NCBI GenBank assembly: GCA_905197955.1
Contig: CAJKAR010000028.1
Span: 1-64,000, forward strand
DNA from: an uncultured Lentisphaeria bacterium
GTDB taxonomy: Bacteria; Verrucomicrobiota; Lentisphaeria; Victivallales; UBA1829
Direction: 5' to 3'
Length of the DNA: 64,000 nt
Part shown: positions 17,243 to 26,534 of the stretch, in pieces
How the letters are laid out: each line of letters begins with the position of its first letter
Position numbering within the stretch: the stretch's first letter is position 1
Notes under the pieces: model-generated
Seen by the model: the letters and a program-made list of their open reading frames with translations, nothing else
Database searches by the model: none
Told to the model about the DNA's origin: nothing
Made by a program: the position numbers and the translations under genes

Positions 17243-18244
17243 ATGCAACGGGTCAATTTCAGGAAAATAGCGGAAGAATTGAAGCTCAGCCACATGACTC
17301 TGTACCGAGTAATCAACAATGCGGGCGGAGTGAAGGAGGCAACCCGCACCCGCGTGATCGAAGCGCTGAACCGTCACGGTTGCTACATGGCGGAACAGAA
17401 GAAAAAGCGGACGATCGTCTTCGATTTCGATGAATCCGACCGCTCCTGCTACATGCGGGATCTCATGTTTTCCCTGATCGACCGGGTCTCAATCCACGAT
17501 TTTGTGTGCGTCACGACCAGTCACCGGACCGACCGGCGGAAATTTCTTCAGGAAGCGGAAAAGGCGGAAGTGGTGGTGTTCGGCCCGATGTACGAGAAAA
17601 CTCTTCTCCCGGTGCTGAAGGATCTCAATCCGGACCTCCTGGTCATCAATCTTCTGGACGACACGGTCGGCGACATAGCAATCGCATCCGACGATTTCCA
17701 GAGCGGAAAGGCCGCCGCCGAATATCTTATCCGGAACGGACATACGGAACATGTAGCCGTCACCGCCAGTCTCTCCGGCGAACAGGTCAAGCACTCCTTT
17801 GTGAACCGCGCCAAAGGTTTTCTGATAGAACAGCGTTTCTCCGCTCCGAAATGCCGGATTGATCTGCTGGACTATCCGCTGATCACAAAAGATGACAACC
17901 GGAAATTTCTGGACCGGACCTTCCGCCGATGGAAAAAACTTCCTTCCGCCATCTTCTGCACCGGAAGCTATATGGCGGATCAGATCTTCCGCTGCTGTGC
18001 GGATAAAGGAATCCGGATCCCGGAAGACCTGAGTCTTCTCGGATACGACAAACCGCTTTCTCCTGGAAAGACGCCCCTTTACGACCGGATCTATTTTGAA
18101 CCGGAACAGATCGTCAACTGGGCGGAATTCTTCCTGCTGAACCGACCGGTCCTGAAAACCAGTGATCCGATTCATGTTCTGCTGGAAACCAAACTGGAAA
18201 TCCATGGAACCGTGAAAAATATCAGAAAGGAATCCTGTTCATGA
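17243..18244 (+). CDS. LacI/GalR-type transcriptional regulator, divergent member
   Basis: A 333-residue protein. The N-terminal helix-turn-helix (VNFRKIAEELKLSHMTLYRVINNAGGVKEATR) is LacI-like but lacks the canonical TVSR and LNG residues; the sensor domain has the usual order (IASDDFQSGKAAAEYLIRNGH, then IPEDLSLLGYDKPL). The ATG at 17243 is preferred because upstream in-frame starts fall inside the promoter. It is the first gene of the second locus and overlaps the following pseudopilin start by four bases (ATGA), so it is translationally coupled to the genes it may regulate. Confidence 0.8.
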   Translation: MQRVNFRKIAEELKLSHMTLYRVINNAGGVKEATRTRVIEALNRHGCYMAEQKKKRTIVFDFDESDRSCYMRDLMFSLIDRVSIHDFVCVTTSHRTDRRKFLQEAEKAEVVVFGPMYEKTLLPVLKDLNPDLLVINLLDDTVGDIAIASDDFQSGKAAAEYLIRNGHTEHVAVTASLSGEQVKHSFVNRAKGFLIEQRFSAPKCRIDLLDYPLITKDDNRKFLDRTFRRWKKLPSAIFCTGSYMADQIFRCCADKGIRIPEDLSLLGYDKPLSPGKTPLYDRIYFEPEQIVNWAEFFLLNRPVLKTSDPIHVLLETKLEIHGTVKNIRKESCS

Positions 18245-18972
18245 AGAAAAATTTCACATTAATCGAATTGCTTGTTGTAATTGCAATCATTGCCATTCTT
18301 GCCGGAATCCTCCTTCCGGCACTGAACAGAGCAAGGGAAAAAGCGCGGCAGATCACCTGTATCTCGAACTTGAAACAGATCAATATTCTGTTCATCTTCT
18401 ATCTGGATTCCAACGACATGTGGTCTCCGGAAAACGACGGGAACTGCTACTATTTCACTCAGGCGGCCTATGGGGATCTGAAATACAGAAAAAACCTGAC
18501 GGAAAATCCGGATGCGGCAAAATATAAAAAACCCACCGGTTTTCTGTTCTGTCCCAATGCGACGACCTTTCCCGACTCCTTTCACGTTTCCAGCTATGTC
18601 GCCACCCAGGGGAAGGATGACAATGCTCTGCCTCATGGCGGAGTCTGGTACAACAAGAGTCCATCGGGAACCATTGGACGGAAAATGAACGATATCCGTC
18701 CGAACAGTGTGATTTTCATGGAAAAGCGACTGTATCAGTTGTGGAGCGGAACCGCCGGACCGGAACGCGGAAATGTCCTGACCTATCATACAAATCGTTC
18801 CACGAGCGCCTATCATCCCGGCATGCCGGTAGACTCCAGCTGGAGTACCTACGGGAAATATCCCGGCTGGGCAAATCACGATGGAATTTCCGCAGCGTTT
18901 CTCTTTTTCGACGGTCATGCGGAACTGACCCGTTTCGGCACGGAATTCAACAGCGACTGGACCAAAAAATAA
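18241..18972 (+). CDS. Pseudopilin-like protein (DUF1559-like)
   Basis: A 243-residue protein with a minimal leader MKKN, then FTLIELLVVIAIIAILAG, LLPALNRAREKARQ and CISNLKQIN. The C-terminus has the HDGISAAFLFFDGHAEL signature. The residue before FTLIELL is Asn, not Gly. Its start overlaps the regulator stop by four bases, and it is followed 23 bases later by a secreted binding-like protein. It occupies the same relative position as the pseudopilin at 11124. Confidence 0.88.
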   Translation: MKKNFTLIELLVVIAIIAILAGILLPALNRAREKARQITCISNLKQINILFIFYLDSNDMWSPENDGNCYYFTQAAYGDLKYRKNLTENPDAAKYKKPTGFLFCPNATTFPDSFHVSSYVATQGKDDNALPHGGVWYNKSPSGTIGRKMNDIRPNSVIFMEKRLYQLWSGTAGPERGNVLTYHTNRSTSAYHPGMPVDSSWSTYGKYPGWANHDGISAAFLFFDGHAELTRFGTEFNSDWTKK

Positions 18973-18995
18973 TTTCACCATAAGGAACAAACAAA

Positions 18996-19943
18996 ATGAA
19001 ACTCCAGAAAATTCTTATTTTTCTTGCCATGGGAGCGCTTTTTTCCGCAAGGGGAGCGGAAATCGTTTTCTCCTCCGACTTTTCCACACAGAAATGGAAC
19101 AAGGCATCCGCGTGGACGATCGAAGGCAATCTGGCAAAAGCAATCCAGACGCCGGGGCGATGGCCAGCGTTCTTCCATTCTATCTCATTGGAGGGAAATA
19201 ACTTCTACCGATGCACCTTTCAATACCGAACCTCCCGGTCAACAGATGCCTCGGACAAACTTCTGCTGAACGTTCTGAAGAAATATCATTTTTCCTATCC
19301 GCCTGCAACAGAATGGACAACAGCTTCCGCATTCTTTTATTTTGCCGATCCCGGCAAAGGCGATCTGAAGTTCCAGCTTGAAGGCAAATCGCCGTTTCAC
19401 CTTGAACTCCGAGAGATCAAGGTGGAAAAACTCTCCGCGGATGACTTGAAAAAAATCCGGATTGATTTCAAAAAGGATGGAGGCCCCATGCCGTCGTTCT
19501 TCCGCAAACACCTCTGGAAAAATGCCGAAGGAGCTCTGCAGATCGTTCCGACGGAAGATCATATTGAAGGCGGGAAAGCGCTGCGGATCACGGGGAGGAC
19601 AAATGAAGGGAAAAAACGTCTTTCCGTCTATTCACTTTCTCTTCCGCTGGAGCCGGAAAAGCGCTACCGCCTCTCCCTCTGGGCAAAAGCCGATGCACAG
19701 ACTCCGTTTTTCTTCTACATCGACGGCTATGTCGCCGGACAGAAAAAGCACTGGTACAAGAGCTCCCAGACGAAACTGACTCCCCGCTGGGAAAAACTGA
19801 GCATGGAATTTTCCGGTCCGACTCTTGCGGAACATCCGCAGATGAACAAACGGACCGCCTATCTGATTTTCACCATCCCCGCATCGGAAAAGGAAACGGG
19901 GATCAACATTCAATCCATTGAACTGGAAAGAGTTGAGGAATAA
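18996..19943 (+). CDS. Secreted carbohydrate-binding-like protein
   Basis: A 315-residue protein with a signal peptide (about 1-20) and two beta-sandwich regions (about 22-145 and 165-315), with patterns such as NFYRCTFQYRTS and YRLSLWAKADAQTPFFFYIDG seen in CBM4/9-like and galactose-binding folds. No catalytic motif is visible. The start follows AAGGAACAAACAAA. The next gene begins two bases after its stop, so it is tightly coupled to the glycosidase. It corresponds in position to the protein at 14930. Confidence 0.65.
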   Translation: MKLQKILIFLAMGALFSARGAEIVFSSDFSTQKWNKASAWTIEGNLAKAIQTPGRWPAFFHSISLEGNNFYRCTFQYRTSRSTDASDKLLLNVLKKYHFSYPPATEWTTASAFFYFADPGKGDLKFQLEGKSPFHLELREIKVEKLSADDLKKIRIDFKKDGGPMPSFFRKHLWKNAEGALQIVPTEDHIEGGKALRITGRTNEGKKRLSVYSLSLPLEPEKRYRLSLWAKADAQTPFFFYIDGYVAGQKKHWYKSSQTKLTPRWEKLSMEFSGPTLAEHPQMNKRTAYLIFTIPASEKETGINIQSIELERVEE

Positions 19944-19945
19944 GT

Positions 19946-22903
19946 ATGAAACATATTCTTTCTCTTCTCTCTGTTCTTGTCACACTTCCGCTGACGGCGG
20001 AGAACCTGCTTCTCAATTCCAGCTTTGAACTGGGAGATGCCGGGTACCAGATCTGCCAATTTCTCCCGCTGGAAAGTCCGGAGAGCGCATGCAGACGCCC
20101 GGAACTGGACCCGAAAGAAAAAATCCACGGAGCGTTCAGTCTGAAATGTCCCAATCCGCGTGGGGAGTGGATGCAGATGATCTCTCACGAGGTCGAACTG
20201 AAAAACGGACAGGAATACACGATCTCCGCCTGGATGAAAAGCGATCGTCCCCTCTCCTTGAAGCTGGAACTGTTTACGGTGGCGCATCATCCGCCCGAGA
20301 TCGTGAACCGCTGGTACACCCGTTCCAAAACGGTTCGGATCACACCGGAATGGAAACGCTTCCATTTCACAATCCGAGCAGAAAAACCGTTCCTGCATCC
20401 CTTTCTCAAGATCAGCTGGAACGGAGGAAGTATCTGGTTCGACGCCTTGCAGATCAGCGCGGGGAAACTCCAGGAATACACACCTGCCTCGGAACTCGAA
20501 TTTGCCGTAATCGGCCCCGAACGGATCACATCTCCCGGAGCACAGAAGCTGAAACTCAAGGGAATCAACTATTCAGGGAAAGCGCTTTCTGCCGTACTCA
20601 CCTTGAATCTGGATGACCTCTATTTCGGGAAAACGCTCTCCTCCATTTCCCGCGAACAGACACTTCCCGGCGGGGAAAGCGTGGAAATCCCCCTCCCCTT
20701 CGCAACACCGAACGGAGTCTTCCGCGCAGGTGGAACGGTAAAATGCGGAAAGGAAACTGTTCCGCTCCTGCCGTTTGATTTTGGTTCCGCGCCGGAACTC
20801 TCCCGAAAACGGATTGATCCGGATACCGTCTTCACAATCGGATACAGCGGTGCCAACGGAGTGTTTTCTGCACCGAATGGAAAACATGCATTCCGGGTAA
20901 TCAGCGGAGATATCAAAGGACATTATGCCATGCTGCGCCGTCAGGGAATCCGGATCAACCGGCTTCATGACGACAACCTGTTTCGCTGGGAAACCATCGA
21001 ATCCGTTCCGGGCAAATACGACTGGAACACGCTGGACAGAATCATTGACATCGGTCTGCGATACGGAATAGAGACCATGCCCGTACTCGGCGGCAAAGCC
21101 ATGCTCGACAAGCCGGGAAAAACGCCGCGGGATGAATGGCACATCCGCAAAAACAGCCGGAGCTCCGGACTCTGGATGGGAGGACGTCATCAGGGCTGGC
21201 TTCCGCCGGAAAAGGCATGGTCCGATTTTGTGGAAAATCTTGTACGTCACTGCCGGGGACGAGTCCGCTATTATGAAATCATCAACGAACCGAATCTCTA
21301 CATGACGCCGGAACACTACGCCCGATATCTGAAGCTCGCATACGAAGCGGCGAAGAAAGCGGATCCGGACTGCCGCATCGTCGGGATCTGCAGCACCGGC
21401 GATCTCGGCGGCCAGCTCGGGGAGTTCATTGAAGCGTGCGGAAAACTCGGAGCGTTCCAGTATCTCGACATTCTCTCGTTCCACCCGTACAGTGCACAGC
21501 TCGACAGCTTTCCGACTCCCGCGGAACAGCAGATCCGTGAAATCCGGGCCATCACGGACCGTTACCGGAAAAATCTTCCGATCTGGAACACGGAACTTTA
21601 TTACATTCAATCCCGTCCCTCCGATCAGAAAATCGGAGGAATCACCGACTGGATCGCCGCAGGAAAATTTCCTGCCCGGAACACGGCAAAACGATATCTG
21701 ATCGACCTCGGTGCCGGAACAAAAAGTTCCATTGCCCTGAACGGCTATCAGCATCTCCACAACGATCTTCGCCCGCACTTCGGCTATTCCAGTCAGTGGG
21801 CGATTGCGGAAATGATTCCGAATGCTCATTTTATTGTCGGAAATACATTTGCCCGTTTCCTGGAAGGGGCTGTTCCGGTGAAACAGCTCAAGCTGCTGGA
21901 TGGAATCAACGGATTCCTCTACCGGACTCGCGATAAAAAAGAAATTGCGGCCGTCTGGGCAATCAACGAAGATGAAACGTTCAAGGCCGATTTCTCCGCC
22001 TCCGGAATCCGAGTTTTAGACCTTTTCGGCAATCCTCTTCCGGGAAATTCGCCGATTGCACTGACTGCAGATCCATGTTATCTGAGCGGGAAGGATCTTT
22101 CCAGACGTCTGAAATCGGTGATTTTCCATCCGGAACGCGCTTATTCGATCACCGGAATCCGTCAGAGCGCGGAAAACGGGAAAAAGGCTCTTGCCGTCGA
22201 AGTGCGAAATCACACTGCCGGCGACCTCGCGCTGACTCTCCGGATGAAAGGATGCGAAACGATCCGGAAAGTCAAACTGAAAGGGGAGAAAAGAAAAACT
22301 CTCCTTTTTCCGCTGGAATCGGAGCAAAAGGAGATCACGCTGCTGTCGTCAGACGGGAAAATCGTGGAATCCCATACCTTTCCGTTTTCGCCCGTCAAAT
22401 CTCTCCGGAACGGGGAACGAGTATCTCTGAACGGGAACTGCTGTTTCCAGGTCAAATCCGATGAGAAGGCGCTGACCGTTACGATTGATGTCCGGGACCG
22501 CAAACGAGGAAACCGTCCGCTGAAATCCCCATGGGAAGGCGACTGCATCGAACTATTCTTTGATGCCCGTCCCACAGAACATCTTGATCGGAACCCGTAC
22601 ACGCCTCATGTGTTCCGACTGTTCCTCACACCGAAATCCGCGAACGGTCTTTCGGAAGAGTTTTCCGGCAGCCGGAACTGGAATCTCAGCAGGCTCCGGT
22701 ATCGCATTCATGATACGGGAGGAGATTACTCTGCAAGAGTCACGATTCCATGGAAGGAGCTGCATCTTGCCGGTCCCTCCCCGATCGGATTTGATCTCAT
22801 ACTGAACAACTCCGATGGAGAAAAACGATCCTCCGCCGTTCCATGGGCTGGAAACAGCTTCAACTGGCGGGACCGCTTCAACTACGGAATCTATATTCCG
22901 TAA
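19946..22903 (+). CDS. Secreted glycoside hydrolase with CBM9/DOMON-like tail, paralogue of the one at 11981
   Basis: A 985-residue protein with a signal peptide (about 1-18), a CBM4/9-like N-terminal domain (NSSFELGDAG), an Ig-like linker, a clan GH-A barrel (about 295-720) and a C-terminal CBM9/DOMON-like region (SPWEGDCIELFFD). Acid/base Glu448 lies in IINEPNLY, and nucleophile Glu550 in IWNTELYY. Its closest visible relative is the glycosidase at 11981. The ribosome binding site GAGGAATAAGT lies inside the preceding gene's end. The GH130-like phosphorylase downstream suggests that released oligosaccharides containing mannose may be processed further in the cytoplasm. Confidence 0.82.
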   Translation: MKHILSLLSVLVTLPLTAENLLLNSSFELGDAGYQICQFLPLESPESACRRPELDPKEKIHGAFSLKCPNPRGEWMQMISHEVELKNGQEYTISAWMKSDRPLSLKLELFTVAHHPPEIVNRWYTRSKTVRITPEWKRFHFTIRAEKPFLHPFLKISWNGGSIWFDALQISAGKLQEYTPASELEFAVIGPERITSPGAQKLKLKGINYSGKALSAVLTLNLDDLYFGKTLSSISREQTLPGGESVEIPLPFATPNGVFRAGGTVKCGKETVPLLPFDFGSAPELSRKRIDPDTVFTIGYSGANGVFSAPNGKHAFRVISGDIKGHYAMLRRQGIRINRLHDDNLFRWETIESVPGKYDWNTLDRIIDIGLRYGIETMPVLGGKAMLDKPGKTPRDEWHIRKNSRSSGLWMGGRHQGWLPPEKAWSDFVENLVRHCRGRVRYYEIINEPNLYMTPEHYARYLKLAYEAAKKADPDCRIVGICSTGDLGGQLGEFIEACGKLGAFQYLDILSFHPYSAQLDSFPTPAEQQIREIRAITDRYRKNLPIWNTELYYIQSRPSDQKIGGITDWIAAGKFPARNTAKRYLIDLGAGTKSSIALNGYQHLHNDLRPHFGYSSQWAIAEMIPNAHFIVGNTFARFLEGAVPVKQLKLLDGINGFLYRTRDKKEIAAVWAINEDETFKADFSASGIRVLDLFGNPLPGNSPIALTADPCYLSGKDLSRRLKSVIFHPERAYSITGIRQSAENGKKALAVEVRNHTAGDLALTLRMKGCETIRKVKLKGEKRKTLLFPLESEQKEITLLSSDGKIVESHTFPFSPVKSLRNGERVSLNGNCCFQVKSDEKALTVTIDVRDRKRGNRPLKSPWEGDCIELFFDARPTEHLDRNPYTPHVFRLFLTPKSANGLSEEFSGSRNWNLSRLRYRIHDTGGDYSARVTIPWKELHLAGPSPIGFDLILNNSDGEKRSSAVPWAGNSFNWRDRFNYGIYIP

Positions 22904-22933
22904 TCCCATACATATAAGGAAAGGAAAAGTTTC

Positions 22934-23845
22934 ATGAAAAGCATTTTCAAACGCTGGAGCGGAAATCCCGTTCTGCGCCCGGAAGATATGCCGGGGGACT
23001 GCTTTGCCGTCTACAACGGAGGAGTCATCCGCCGCAATGGAGAGTACATCATGCTGGTACGCACGGAGGATTCCTCCCGGTTCCAGCGGGTCTGGTGCGC
23101 TCGGAGCTCCGACGGCTGCCATTTTACGCCCGATCCGGAACCGGTCCGGTTCCTCGCGGACGATATGGAGGAGTACAAGAAATACACGGCGGATTCCTTT
23201 TACGATCCCCGCATCAACATCCTTGAAGGCAAATATTACATCACCTATGCGGCATACACCTTCCGTTACGGATGCAGGATCGGACTCGGAATCACGGAAG
23301 ATTTCCGAACCATCCGCCATGTTGCATTCCCGCATCATGTCCAGAACCGGAACGCAGTGCTGTTTCCCGAAAAAATCAACGGAATGTACTGGATGCTTCA
23401 TCGGCCCGAATGCGGCGGAACGGGGAATCTCTGGATCTCGTGCTCTCCGGATCTGCGCTTCTGGGGAGATTGCCGCATTGTCGCAGCCCGCGGAAGCGGA
23501 CGGTGGGACAGTTTGAAAATCGGTGCAGGAACACCGCCAATCAAAACGGAACGCGGATGGCTCGTTTTCCTTCACGCCGTGGATACGAACTGCGCCGGAC
23601 ATTACTACACCGCAGGCGCAATGCTTCTGGATCTGAATGATCCATCAAAACTTCTCGGACGCTCGAAAATCCTCATCTGCCCGGAAGCTCCGTATGAAAC
23701 AAACGGATTTGTCCCGAACGTGATTTTCCCGTGCGGAGCCGTTCCGGAAGAGGATGGACGAATCCGTCTCTACTACGGAGCCGCCGACAATTTCGAATGT
23801 CTCGCGGAGACCACTCTTGCCGAAGTTCTGGCCTCCATCTCGTAA
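22934..23845 (+). CDS. GH130-family-like glycoside phosphorylase
   Basis: A 303-residue protein without a signal peptide, with the five-bladed propeller motif pattern of GH130: SGNPVLRPEDMP at the start, VYNGGVIRRNGEYIMLVR, FYDPRINILEGKYYITYAAY, NAVLFPEKINGMYWMLHRP, SLKIGAGTPPIKTERGWLVF and RLYYGAAD. GH130 enzymes cleave beta-mannosides with phosphate to give mannose-1-phosphate; some members hydrolyse instead, so the mode here is uncertain. It starts 30 bases after the glycosidase stop with AAGGAAAGG in front, and is probably the last gene of the operon. It acts in the cytoplasm on imported oligosaccharides. Confidence 0.8.
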   Translation: MKSIFKRWSGNPVLRPEDMPGDCFAVYNGGVIRRNGEYIMLVRTEDSSRFQRVWCARSSDGCHFTPDPEPVRFLADDMEEYKKYTADSFYDPRINILEGKYYITYAAYTFRYGCRIGLGITEDFRTIRHVAFPHHVQNRNAVLFPEKINGMYWMLHRPECGGTGNLWISCSPDLRFWGDCRIVAARGSGRWDSLKIGAGTPPIKTERGWLVFLHAVDTNCAGHYYTAGAMLLDLNDPSKLLGRSKILICPEAPYETNGFVPNVIFPCGAVPEEDGRIRLYYGAADNFECLAETTLAEVLASIS

Positions 23846-24288
23846 GAAAAAATATACGCTGGGAATCCCCCTCCCCCTTTCCCGTCGGCGAAGCAGACTC
23901 CTTTCTGGAGGTTCATTTTCTTCTGTTTCGCCGGCGGAATGAATCCATTACCGGCACAGCCTTTTTTCAAAAGAAATCCAGGTTAGACTCAAATGAATCA
24001 CAGCATCTCCTATCTGAAAAGAGAGTGTTTTTCCGCGAATTTCTGAAGCGAGGGGAACCGATCCGATTCGAACGGGAAAAGAAGCTAACCGGAACACACG
24101 AAATCTTCGGCACGACAGAAATCTTCAGACTCCGCAGGAGTGTTTAAGAAAGGACAGCGATGAAAAAGCGCACTTCTTTTCTTGAACATCTGTTGCAGAA
24201 GTTCATCTTCTCCTCATGGAAGGATTCTTCTCTTCGGGGATACGATTTTAATGAACGCTTCTGGAAAATGTTCTGATTAAAAAAACGC
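23846..24288. other. Intergenic stretch with a possible decayed pseudopilin leader
   Basis: 443 bases between the GH130-like gene and the adenosine deaminase stop. No complete gene is evident. A plus-strand open frame ends at 24147 (FLKRGEPIRFEREKK...FRLRRSV) and a 38-codon frame follows at 24160. Together they recall the variable leaders that precede the FTLIELL helix in some Lentisphaerae pseudopilins, but no helix follows. Confidence 0.3.
24160..24276 (+). CDS. Small ORF, unknown; possible orphan leader
   Basis: A 38-residue frame beginning MKKRTSFLEHLLQKF, preceded by AAGAAAGGACAGCG at a good distance for a ribosome binding site. It is basic and aromatic-rich and has no membrane helix. 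I do not recognise it. It may be the 5' relic of a pseudopilin gene whose body was lost, or chance. Confidence 0.25.
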   Translation: MKKRTSFLEHLLQKFIFSSWKDSSLRGYDFNERFWKMF

Positions 24289-25314
24289 TCAGTCACTGCA
24301 ACACAATATTTTTCTGATTTGATTCCGCCACTTGCATTTTTGTTCTTCCGGAAGGAACGATGCATCAACTCCATTGATTGCCAGTTGCAGAATCTCAGCA
24401 GGAGTCAAATCAAGGGCTTGAGAAACAGCAGCCCAATTATCGCTGGCATAGCCGAGGAAATAAGCGGGATCATCCGAATTGATCGTAACGCATATTCCAT
24501 TGGAAAGCATTCGCTTCAGAGGGTGTTCAGAGAGAGATTTGATGACATTCAAGCGAAGATTGGAAATGGGGCACATAGTCAGAGGAATGTGTTTTTCCGC
24601 CAGGATCTGCATTAAAAGAAGATCATGAATAGCGGCATTTCCATGGTCGATTCGATTAACATTGAGTTCAATGGCTTCGCGAACATATTCTGCAGGCCCT
24701 TCCTCGCCGGCATGCACACAAATCCGGAACCCCCGTTCGCGACAGGCATCGAAATACGGTTTGAATCGCAATGGAGGTTTTCCCATTTCTGCGCCCCCCA
24801 TGCCAAACGCGGCAATGCGATCATACCATGGAGCCAGCTCATCCAGCGTCTGCAAAGCCTCCTCCACGGGTCTGGTACGCATCACGGTTCCCATGTAAAG
24901 ACAGGAAATACGCTCCTGCATATCATGAACAGCACAGAAAACACCACGCATAATGGCATGCAGAGGAAGCGTGCTGTTCCGAAAAACTTGTGGATTGAAA
25001 AAGAACTCTGTATGAACAACACCATCAGAGACTGCGCGTTCAAGATAGGCTCGGGTCAGATCATAAAAATCCTGTTCTGTGACAAGCACTTCACAGCCCT
25101 TATAATAGATGGCAAGGAAACCGGAAAGATCACGAAATTTACATGCCTCATTCAGCATTTCCGGACTCTTCCATGGAAGTGGAATATGATTTCTGTCTGC
25201 AAGACGGAACATCATTTCCGCTTCCAGAGTTCCTTCCAGATGGACATGCAAATCGGTTTTTGGCAATTTAATAAAATCGTACTGCGTATCAGAAGTTCTT
25301 TGAGATAAACTCAT
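24289..25314 (-). CDS. add: Adenosine deaminase
   Basis: A 341-residue metal-dependent hydrolase with the full adenosine deaminase set: LPKTDLHVHLEG (the two metal-binding His of HxH), CVHAGEEG (catalytic Glu region), RIDHG and TINSDDPAYF (metal-binding Asp). It converts adenosine to inosine in purine salvage. The ATG at 25314 is chosen because GGAGATGATGAGCAT precedes it; an ATG eight codons upstream is possible. It stands alone beside the CRISPR array; that neighbourhood need not be functional. Confidence 0.9.
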   Translation of the reverse strand: MSLSQRTSDTQYDFIKLPKTDLHVHLEGTLEAEMMFRLADRNHIPLPWKSPEMLNEACKFRDLSGFLAIYYKGCEVLVTEQDFYDLTRAYLERAVSDGVVHTEFFFNPQVFRNSTLPLHAIMRGVFCAVHDMQERISCLYMGTVMRTRPVEEALQTLDELAPWYDRIAAFGMGGAEMGKPPLRFKPYFDACRERGFRICVHAGEEGPAEYVREAIELNVNRIDHGNAAIHDLLLMQILAEKHIPLTMCPISNLRLNVIKSLSEHPLKRMLSNGICVTINSDDPAYFLGYASDNWAAVSQALDLTPAEILQLAINGVDASFLPEEQKCKWRNQIRKILCCSD

Positions 25315-25633
25315 ATGCTCATCATCTCCTTCAGACATAATATAATCGTATTTTTCATTCCTTCAACCCTCCCGCAAGAGCTAGAGATTCATTCCGGATA
25401 CGTACCGGATTTATTATCCAAAGAGCAAAATTTGTTTTATCGAATAGATTCCATTTTTATCTCATTCACATGCACGAATGGCGAAAGCTTTGAATCGAAC
25501 CGTTCTGGAACTGCGACAGTATGTAATCATTCGGACTGTTGCCAATTATTTTCATTTGCAGAGAGTTTTGTTAAGGTGTTGAGGCAAAATTATTTAAAGA
25601 AGATCTAGCAAATGCAGACGATTGTACCGAAAA
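25315..25633. other. Intergenic region between add and the CRISPR trailer end
   Basis: About 320 A+T-rich bases. It should contain the add promoter close to 25340 (a TATATTATG-like -10 on the minus strand). I see no gene, clear hairpin or further CRISPR repeat here. Confidence 0.5.
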
Positions 25634-26454
25634 CGGACCATCCCCACGCGCGAGGGGATAACACATTCCAGCCATCCGGCGGTTTGTCTCCCGGCGGACC
25701 ATCCCCACGCTCGTGGGGATAACTTAGAGACTGCAGGTGTCAGCCCCGGAGTAAACGGACCATCCCCACGCGCGAGGGGAAAACTACCGATATATGGTCT
25801 AATCAATGGAGAGTTTCGGACCATCCCCACGGCCGCGGGGAAAACGGACAAAAACAGATGTTCAGACCTTGCGGGTTCGGACCATCCCCACGGCCGCGGG
25901 GGAAACCCAACGAGCCGGAAACCTCCGTCAAGAATCCGCGGACCATCCCCACGGGCGCGGGGAAAACGCAAAGTGCTGCATTAAACCAAACTCTGCCAAC
26001 GGACCATCCCCACGGGCGCGGGGAAAACTAAACCAAGATTTTTAAGTTGTTTCATTTTTAGGACCATCCCCACGGGCGCGGGGAAAACTCGGAACCGCAT
26101 CCATGATTGATACCTCATTTCGGACCATCCCCACGGGCGCGGGGAAAACAAACGATCAAGACTATCAGCCAATGAATCATTCGGACCATCCCCACGGGCG
26201 CGGGGAAAACTTCGGATCAAGCGCGGAAATTTGCGTATTGATCGGACCATCCCCACGGGCGCGGGGAAAACTCGAGAATTTACTCTCTCCGTTGGCTGAT
26301 GCGCGGACCATCCCCACGGGCGCGGGGAAAACTTCAAACATCGACCATTATGCCGGCTCCGCCTCGGACCATCCCCACGGGCGCGGGGAAAACTTTTCAA
26401 ATCCCTCGATACACAGAAACAAGTTCGGACCATCCCCACGGGCGCGGGGAAAAC
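25634..26454 (-). CRISPR. Type I-E CRISPR array, 14 repeats and 13 spacers
   Basis: The 29-bp repeats begin at 25634, 25695, 25756, 25817, 25878, 25939, 26000, 26060, 26121, 26182, 26243, 26304, 26365 and 26426. Spacers are 32 bases (one is 31, or the repeat at 26060 has lost its first base to mutation). In transcript sense the repeat starts GTTTTCCCCGCG and ends GTGGGGATGGTCCG, with a CCCC/GGGG stem as in E. coli type I-E. The repeats nearest 26454 are identical, while those at the 25634 end are changed in the stem and in GTTTT to GTTAT. This places the leader beside cas2 and the oldest spacers at 25634. Confidence 0.97.
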
Positions 26455-26486
26455 CCCAAAAAATTGGGGATAAAAAAACGCATCAT

Positions 26487-26515
26487 ACTATATCTTGTGA
26501 TCTTTCAATTGTCAA
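26487..26515 (-). promoter_or_regulatory. CRISPR leader promoter
   Basis: On the minus strand TTGACA (26510-26515) and TATAGT (26487-26492) are 17 bases apart. Transcription would start about 26480 and enter the array at 26454. The 80-base A+T-rich stretch between cas2 and the first repeat is the leader. Confidence 0.7.
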
Positions 26516-26534
26516 AGAACTCCGGCTCAAATTT

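Noticed and set aside
24289..25314. Adenosine deaminase beside CRISPR as part of a RADAR-like defence system
   Set aside because: It has the length and motifs of an ordinary Add enzyme, and no RdrA-type ATPase is adjacent.
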